Of a stretch of 12,593 nt of DNA, positions 7,841 to 12,593 are shown one piece after another. Below the pieces are notes generated by a model. The model was not told where the DNA came from and did no database searches. It was given only the letters and a program-made list of their open reading frames with translations. The stretch spans positions 1-12,593 of the forward strand of contig JAGPVU010000016.1 in assembly GCA_018066825.1 (NCBI GenBank), given 5' to 3'. How positions within the stretch are numbered: position 1 is the stretch's first letter; every line of letters begins with the position of its first letter. Source of the stretch: Cycloclasticus sp. GTDB taxonomy: Bacteria; Pseudomonadota; Gammaproteobacteria; Methylococcales; Cycloclasticaceae. Both the position numbers and the translations under genes were made by a program.

Positions 7841-8585
7841 TGTCCCTATTAATGTGTTAGTTACTCGGCCGGCACACCAGTCGTCAGGCCTATGCGCACT
7901 ATTATCAGTGAATGGTTACCAGCCGATTTGTTACCCAACCATCGAGATTCAAACACTAGAAGACGCTGCGGCTACCACACAAAAACTATCGCATTGTGAC
8001 GACATTGATTACCTGATCTTTGTTAGCGCAAATGCCGTAACGAACGCCAATACGCTGCTTAATAATGCTTGGCCTCTGACTAACGCCCGCATCGTAGCGA
8101 TTGGCCCTAAAACAGCTAAGTCGCTGCAGGCTATTGGATTAAGGCCGGACATTATCGCCACCAAACCCTTCGATTCTGAAGGCTTGTTGGCTCAATTATC
8201 AACACAGCTGCATGGCCAGCGTTGTTTAATTATCAAGGGCGAGGGGGGGCGCACCGCTTTAGCCGAAGGCTTGCGCCAACGCGGCATGCAAGTCGATTTT
8301 GTTGATGTTTATAAACGCGGCCTCGCGCAGAACAACACGGAGCTATTAGAGCAGCCAATACATTACATCACCATTACCAGCCAGCTAGCCCTAGACAACC
8401 TCTTCCTTCTATTATCGAGAAAAGCCGCCGAATTAAAACAGCACAGTATTTTTGTCGTGTTCAGTCAGCGTATCGCCGATCACGCCAAGTCCTTGGGCTG
8501 TCAACATATACTCATTAGTTCGGAGGCAAGCGATAAAGCCCTACTGACCTGCATTAACAACTCAAGCAAGAGTGTGTGTTTTTGA
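7827..8585 (+). CDS. hemD: Uroporphyrinogen-III synthase
   Basis: Closes hydroxymethylbilane with inversion of ring D to give uroporphyrinogen III, acting directly after HemC. 252 aa, normal for this poorly conserved family. Recognised by VLVTRPAHQSSGL (10-22) at the N-terminus, YLIFVSANAV as the family FTSxNAV segment, IVAIGPKTAKSL, the stretch PFDSEGLL, LIIKGEGGR and VDVYKR. The ATG at 7827 lies inside the 3' end of hemC in another frame (14-base overlap), so translation is probably coupled and the two enzymes are made together. The run of seven G at 8243-8249 lies in the conserved KGEGGR segment; the frame is intact through it. Confidence 0.93.
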   Translation: MQNNDVPINVLVTRPAHQSSGLCALLSVNGYQPICYPTIEIQTLEDAAATTQKLSHCDDIDYLIFVSANAVTNANTLLNNAWPLTNARIVAIGPKTAKSLQAIGLRPDIIATKPFDSEGLLAQLSTQLHGQRCLIIKGEGGRTALAEGLRQRGMQVDFVDVYKRGLAQNNTELLEQPIHYITITSQLALDNLFLLLSRKAAELKQHSIFVVFSQRIADHAKSLGCQHILISSEASDKALLTCINNSSKSVCF

Positions 8586-8681
8586 TATACAGCAACCGCG
8601 TCATCGCTGTACTATAGACAACATAAGCCTTTAAGGGTTATTTTCAGGCTGGCTTTAATTTCTAACTTATGGGCATCAGTT
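8586..8681 (+). other. 96-base spacer between hemD and hemX
   Basis: The only sizeable gap in the hem cluster. It contains an inverted repeat, TACAGC (8588-8593) with GCTGTA (8606-8611), around a 12-base centre directly after the hemD stop. No U-tract follows, so it is not a standard terminator. It may stabilise the hemCD transcript end or mark a regulatory site. No strong -35/-10 pair and no clear ribosome binding site for hemX could be found. Confidence 0.3.
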
Positions 8682-9824
8682 ATGACCGACGAGCAAAAAA
8701 AAACCGCACCAAAAAAGGCGCCTGCCACAGATAGCACAGCGGCAGCCAAGGGCAACAAAAAAACCTTAGCAAAAAATACCGAGGCCGAGACCAAGCCCGC
8801 ACCAAAAACCGGCCGCTTACTCGCCTCGTTCGCCATTATTCTTATCCTACTTGCCAGCGCGGTCGGTTATTGGGCATTTTTGCAACTCAAACAATCGGTC
8901 GATCAACTGTCTGCCAATACCGTTAACAGTGAAAAAAATACCTCGCAGTTAGCGCAAACTATGCGCTCAAGCAGTGATCAACTATCTGAGTTAACGACAC
9001 AGCTTAAGGCCTTACAGCTTGAGTCCAATGAACAGATCAACCTGTTACAAAAGCAAGTGGGTAAAAACAAGCGCCAATGGCTAATCGCTGAAGCCGAGTA
9101 TTTAACGCGCCTTGCCAATACACGGTTGCGCTTAGTCGGTGACGTGGGCACTGCCATTATTGCCTTACAAGCGGCGGATCAGCGCTTAAAAGAAAACGGT
9201 GACCCATCTACCTTCGCAGTGCGCGAGCAACTAGCAAAAGAAATTCATGCGCTTAACAGTGTGGCCCTACCCGACATCGTTGGTATTTCATCCCAATTAT
9301 TGGCATTGGAATCCGCCATCAGCCATATGACCATTAGCGAGCCCCACGCAGGTCGGGCACAGGCCGCTGAAATAGGTAAAGGCGATGTCTCGCCCGTGCC
9401 AGAAAACATACAACAAACACTGAATGACGCTTGGCAAAATTTTAGTAAGCTGATCGTCGTACGTCGCCACGACAAACCCTTGGCCGCGATGATGACACCT
9501 GAGCAAGTTGAACTCATTAGGAAAAACCTCGCGTTAAAACTAGAAGCTGCACGCTTGGCTTTAATTAAGGGTGATGAGACCCTATATACTGCGAGTATTG
9601 ATATTTCAATTCAATGGCTGAGCGCTTACTTTGATAATGATCAGCCTTCAGTTAAATCAACCTTAGACCAGCTCAATCGCCTTAAAAACACACCCATTAC
9701 CGTATCGCTGCCATCGATTGATGCCTCGCTTAAGCTGTTACGTGACATTCCATTACTGGCAATAAGCGAACACGCCCCTATACCACCAAAAACTGTTGAT
9801 ACAGCCGTCGACGTTAAAGAATAG
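8682..9824 (+). CDS. hemX: HemX-family membrane protein
   Basis: Inner-membrane protein of the hemCDXY cluster, often annotated as a putative uroporphyrinogen-III C-methyltransferase although it lacks the SAM-methyltransferase fold; its true role in tetrapyrrole metabolism is unsettled. 380 aa. The N-terminal 45 residues are rich in Lys, Ala and Thr and probably disordered and cytoplasmic. One membrane helix lies at about 45-67 (LLASFAIILILLASAVGYW). A coiled-coil-like region rich in Gln, Ser and Leu follows (about 70-130). The family signature QWLIAEAEYLTRLANTRL starts at residue 132. The rest is probably a helical periplasmic domain. The ATG at 8682 is the natural start; runs of A (nine at 8695-8703, others up to 8786) lie in the Lys-rich leader. 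hemY follows 7 bases after the stop. Confidence 0.88.
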   Translation: MTDEQKKTAPKKAPATDSTAAAKGNKKTLAKNTEAETKPAPKTGRLLASFAIILILLASAVGYWAFLQLKQSVDQLSANTVNSEKNTSQLAQTMRSSSDQLSELTTQLKALQLESNEQINLLQKQVGKNKRQWLIAEAEYLTRLANTRLRLVGDVGTAIIALQAADQRLKENGDPSTFAVREQLAKEIHALNSVALPDIVGISSQLLALESAISHMTISEPHAGRAQAAEIGKGDVSPVPENIQQTLNDAWQNFSKLIVVRRHDKPLAAMMTPEQVELIRKNLALKLEAARLALIKGDETLYTASIDISIQWLSAYFDNDQPSVKSTLDQLNRLKNTPITVSLPSIDASLKLLRDIPLLAISEHAPIPPKTVDTAVDVKE

Positions 9825-9831
9825 GCGCCCC

Positions 9832-11049
9832 ATGAAACTGATATTGATTATTATTGTTGCATTAGTTATCGCAAGCGGACTGGCCTATCAAGTCCACTTA
9901 GACCCCGGCTACGTTCTTTTGACTTATGGCACTTGGTCGGTTGAAACGTCCTTAGCTGTATTGCTATTTTTACTGTTTGTTTTATTTATTGGTTTTTATC
10001 TAATGCTTAGATTTTTGTTGGCTGTTAAGCACGCACCCAAAAGCATCAGTCAATGGCATCATCTACGACAACGTAGCCGCTCTATGGCTGCGCTAAACAA
10101 AGGTTTAATTGATTCCGCAGAAGGAAACTGGCAGCGATCTGAAAAATTGCTGATCAAATCAGCTCAGCGCAGCGAGACGCCATTGTTAAACTATTTAACT
10201 GCCGCCCACGCTGCCCAATCTCTGGGTGCTTACGATCGCAGAGACACTTACCTTCTACAAGCAGGCGACGCGCTACCCGAGCACATGCATGCTATACATT
10301 TAACACGCGCCAAATTACAACTGGCCGCAGCACAATACGAACAAGCCTTAGCCAGCTTACAACAATTGAAGGTTGCAACACCCAAGCACCCGATCGTACT
10401 GACCTTATTAATGCAGAGCTACGCCCATTTAAAAGATTGGCTCGCATTATACGAACTGTTACCTGCTATCAAGAAAAATCGCGACATAGACGACAGTCAG
10501 TGGTTACCTTTCGAACAAAAAGCCTTGCAGCACCTATTAAGCAAACCAACAAATCAGGATGCGATTGAGTCGGTTTGGCAAAATTTAGATAAAAAACAAA
10601 AGTTACAGCCCAACTACCTGCTGCCTTACATCAATTATTTAAACGCTTCGAAGCAATACCTATTGGCTGAAGAATGGCTCGTAAAAGCGCTTAACCAGCA
10701 AACTCACGCTAATTTACTTGAAGCCTATAATCAGTTAACGATTGAACCTAATAAAAAAACAAAACAACTCGAAAAGTGGCTTAAAAGTTCAGCTGATAAT
10801 ACTGACATTCTCAACGCCCTTGCAGCACAGTGCCTAGAGCAAAAACTTTGGGGTAAAGCAAGGTCTTACTTAGAACAAAGCATCAGCATCACACCCACTC
10901 GTGCCGCTTACTTTTTATTCGGCAAGCTACTAGAACAACAAGGCGAACCAAGCGAAAAAGCCGTGGCGTATTACAAGCAAGCCTTAGAGTGTGGCGATAA
11001 AAACCCACTCGCCAACCTACTAAGCAAACCCGCCGACGAGAACGCTTAA
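9832..11049 (+). CDS. hemY: HemY-family TPR membrane protein (protohaem IX synthesis-associated)
   Basis: 405 aa inner-membrane protein of the gammaproteobacterial HemY family, not the Bacillus protoporphyrinogen oxidase of the same name. It is linked to late porphyrin metabolism, probably as a scaffold; no enzymatic activity is visible. Membrane segments lie at about 3-19 and 38-60, separated by the family-typical DPGYVLLTYGTWSVETS (24-40). The region from about 75 onward is helical with TPR-like repeats, for example the stretches around LLNYLTAAHAAQSLGAYDR and AKLQLAAAQYEQALASLQQL, and a C-terminal pair near LEQSISITPTRAAYFLFGKL. I chose ATG 9832, 7 bases after the hemX stop, over an in-frame TTG at 9796 inside hemX, because it places the conserved membrane helix at the N-terminus. 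The stop overlaps the convergent ubiD stop. Confidence 0.88.
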   Translation: MKLILIIIVALVIASGLAYQVHLDPGYVLLTYGTWSVETSLAVLLFLLFVLFIGFYLMLRFLLAVKHAPKSISQWHHLRQRSRSMAALNKGLIDSAEGNWQRSEKLLIKSAQRSETPLLNYLTAAHAAQSLGAYDRRDTYLLQAGDALPEHMHAIHLTRAKLQLAAAQYEQALASLQQLKVATPKHPIVLTLLMQSYAHLKDWLALYELLPAIKKNRDIDDSQWLPFEQKALQHLLSKPTNQDAIESVWQNLDKKQKLQPNYLLPYINYLNASKQYLLAEEWLVKALNQQTHANLLEAYNQLTIEPNKKTKQLEKWLKSSADNTDILNALAAQCLEQKLWGKARSYLEQSISITPTRAAYFLFGKLLEQQGEPSEKAVAYYKQALECGDKNPLANLLSKPADENA

Positions 11050-12512
11050 TCGATCCCCAACGACGCCCAGAGCTCGTCCACTTTTTGCTTAACGCTCGAA
11101 GACATCGCTATCGTCTGACCCCATTCACGACTCGTTTCTCCGGGCCATTTATTGGTTGCATCCAAACCCATTTTTGAACCTAAGCCTGACACAGGTGAAG
11201 CAAAATCGAGGTAATCAATCGGTGTGTTTTCAATCATCGTAGTATCACGGGCTGGGTCAACCCGTGTGGTGATCGCCCAAATAACTGACTGCCAGTCTCG
11301 CACGTCTACATCCGCGTCGGTGACGATCACAAATTTGGTGTACATAAATTGACGCAAATAAGACCACACGCCAAACATAATGCGCTTTGCGTGCCCCGGG
11401 TATTGTTTATTAATGCTAACGATCGCCATCCGGTAAGAGCAGCCTTCCGGTGGTAAATAAAAGTCCACAATTTCTGAGAACTGTTTTTTAAGAATTGGCA
11501 CAAACACTTGATTTAATGCAAGCCCTAGTATTGCTGGCTCGTCCGGTGGCTTGCCGGTATAGGTCGAATGATAAATGGGATTTTCTCGATGAGTTATTCG
11601 CTCAACGGTAAACACGGGGAAGCGCTCTACTTCATTGTAATAACCCGTATGATCGCCAAATGGGCCTTCGGCCGCCGTTTCATCTGGGTAAATAAAGCCT
11701 TCCAGCACAATTTCGGCGCTCGCAGGCACCTGTAGGTCATGCGTTAAGCAATCCGCGAGCTCGGTTTTTGAACCCCGTAACAAACCGGCAAAGGCATATT
11801 CAGACAAACTATCTGGTACCGGCGTCACCGCCGCTAAAATGGTGGCTGGGTCTGCACCTAAGGCAACGGCGACTGGAAAAGGCTCGCCCGGGTGCGCTTG
11901 CTGCCACGCTTTAAAATCAAGTGCGCCACCGCGATGTGCTAGCCAGCGCATGATCAGCTTATTACGGCCGATCACCTGCTGGCGGTAGATACCCAAATTT
12001 TGACGTTTTGCACTTGGCCCTTTGGTGATAACTAATGGCCAAGTAATCAAGGGTCCCGCGTCGTCAGGCCAACAGGTCTGAATAGGAAATGCAGCCAAAT
12101 CAACGTCCTCACCGACGATCACTCGTTGTTGACAAACCGGCTTTTTCACCAACTTTGGCGCCATATTAAGTACTTGCTTGTACAGCGGCAGCTTTTCCCA
12201 AGCGTCCTTCATGCCTTCAGGCGGCTCTGGTTCTTTCAGTGTTGCCAACACCTCACCCACCTGGGATAGCGCATCAACGCTGTCTTGCCCCATGCCCAAA
12301 GCCACCCGTCTAGGTGTACCAAATAAGTTGGCTAATACCGGCAGCGAGTGGCCTTTAGGGTTTTCAAACAAAAGGGCCGGACCCTGTTGCTGCAACACAC
12401 GATCACAAATTTCTGTGATTTCAAGGTGCGGGTCCACTTCGACAGAAATTCGCTTTAACTCACCTAATGCTTCTAATTTTGAGATAAAATCACGCAAGTC
12501 TTTATAATTCAT
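11046..12512 (-). CDS. ubiD: 3-octaprenyl-4-hydroxybenzoate carboxy-lyase (prFMN-dependent UbiD)
   Basis: Removes the carboxyl group from the prenylated 4-hydroxybenzoate ring in ubiquinone synthesis. It needs prenylated FMN made by a UbiX partner, which is not seen in this window. 488 aa from the chosen start, in the family range. Strongly conserved blocks are MNYKDLRDFI (1-10), QNLGIYRQQVIGRNK (171-185, prFMN/metal site with N172), FAGLLRGSKTELA (241-253), SAEIVLEG (265-272), EGPFGDHTGYYNEV (282-295), STYTGKPPDEPA, FLRQ/YTKFV, DPARDTT, and the C-terminal PVSGLGSKMGLDATNKWPGE. The catalytic acidic residues lie in the 251-287 region. The frame extends 7 codons further upstream to a GTG at 12533. 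ATG 12512 is preferred because it gives the conserved N-terminus and has AAGG six bases upstream. The gene is convergent with hemY. Confidence 0.97.
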   Translation of the reverse strand: MNYKDLRDFISKLEALGELKRISVEVDPHLEITEICDRVLQQQGPALLFENPKGHSLPVLANLFGTPRRVALGMGQDSVDALSQVGEVLATLKEPEPPEGMKDAWEKLPLYKQVLNMAPKLVKKPVCQQRVIVGEDVDLAAFPIQTCWPDDAGPLITWPLVITKGPSAKRQNLGIYRQQVIGRNKLIMRWLAHRGGALDFKAWQQAHPGEPFPVAVALGADPATILAAVTPVPDSLSEYAFAGLLRGSKTELADCLTHDLQVPASAEIVLEGFIYPDETAAEGPFGDHTGYYNEVERFPVFTVERITHRENPIYHSTYTGKPPDEPAILGLALNQVFVPILKKQFSEIVDFYLPPEGCSYRMAIVSINKQYPGHAKRIMFGVWSYLRQFMYTKFVIVTDADVDVRDWQSVIWAITTRVDPARDTTMIENTPIDYLDFASPVSGLGSKMGLDATNKWPGETSREWGQTIAMSSSVKQKVDELWASLGID

Positions 12513-12518
12513 TCTGAG

Positions 12519-12522
12519 CCTT
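12519..12522 (-). promoter_or_regulatory. ubiD: Ribosome binding site deciding the ubiD start
   Basis: AAGG on the minus strand, 6 bases before ATG 12512. It is one of the few clear Shine-Dalgarno-like sites in the window and supports ATG 12512 over the GTG at 12533. Confidence 0.6.
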
Positions 12523-12575
12523 GTTACTCTCACTTAAATTAGCCGACAAAATAACATTTATCACTAAACTAAGAT

Positions 12576-12593
12576 ATGCAATACGACGTAGTT
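12576..12593 (+). CDS. Possible 5' end of a divergent gene (first six codons only)
   Basis: ATG at 12576 opens a frame M-Q-Y-D-V-V that runs into the right edge, 63 bases from the ubiD start on the other strand. AAG lies a few bases upstream as a weak ribosome binding site. A start with YDVV is typical of the first beta strand of FAD-binding Rossmann flavoproteins (usually continuing V/I-I-G-G-G), which would suit a neighbour of ubiquinone genes. Six codons are far too few to name a product; both the gene and the fold are guesses. Confidence 0.35.

Noticed and set aside
8612..8836. Minus-strand open frame of 74 codons over the start of hemX
   Set aside because: Its hydrophobic, Phe/Ala-rich translation is the complement of the Lys/Ala-rich HemX leader; no ribosome binding site or family features.
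12178..12507. Plus-strand open frame of 109 codons opposite ubiD
   Set aside because: Antisense to the highly conserved N-terminal part of UbiD; no recognisable features.
12513..12533. Seven-codon N-terminal extension of UbiD from GTG
   Set aside because: The conserved N-terminus begins at MNYKDLRDF, and the AAGG site that would serve ATG 12512 lies inside this extension.

Overview
The window looks like a chromosomal core segment of a gammaproteobacterium, of roughly mid-40s % GC by eye. The order argH / algZ-algR / hemC-hemD-hemX-hemY, with a class I adenylate cyclase gene near argH, is the arrangement known from Pseudomonas and relatives. The AT-richer composition, ubiD placed directly against hemY, and the regulator gene between argH and cyaA suggest a non-Pseudomonas lineage, perhaps a marine Thiotrichales-type group. 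That placement is an inference from general knowledge only. I saw no tRNA or rRNA gene, CRISPR array, IS element, phage gene or clear sign of recent transfer. Coding density is very high.

Left part (1-4961, minus strand): reading leftward, argH (argininosuccinate lyase) is followed by a 77-base gap and then a PAS-like plus degenerate GGDEF protein. Class I adenylate cyclase (cyaA) follows after a 3-base gap and runs off the left edge of the window. cyaA fills positions 1-2679 as one uninterrupted frame of 893 codons.

Middle part (5050-11049, plus strand): an 88-base divergent promoter region separates argH from algZ (LytS-type sensor kinase) and algR (LytTR response regulator), which overlap by 4 bases. 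A short gap with a good extended -10 promoter leads into hemC and hemD, which overlap by 14 bases. These make uroporphyrinogen III from 5-aminolevulinate-derived porphobilinogen. The membrane proteins hemX and hemY follow.

Right part (11046-12593): ubiD (prFMN-dependent 3-octaprenyl-4-hydroxybenzoate decarboxylase of ubiquinone synthesis) lies on the minus strand. Its stop codon overlaps that of hemY by 4 bases on a TTAA palindrome. The last 18 bases probably begin a divergent gene (M-Q-Y-D-V-V).

Functionally the segment joins second-messenger signalling (cAMP, and possibly c-di-GMP sensing), a two-component system, tetrapyrrole synthesis, ubiquinone synthesis and the last step of arginine synthesis. 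The most interesting feature is the PAS/degenerate-GGDEF protein. It has lost the cyclase active-site residues but keeps an RxxD inhibitory-site motif at the canonical spacing. Its gene sits immediately upstream of, and in the same frame as, the adenylate cyclase gene, so a c-di-GMP-to-cAMP link is a testable hypothesis.
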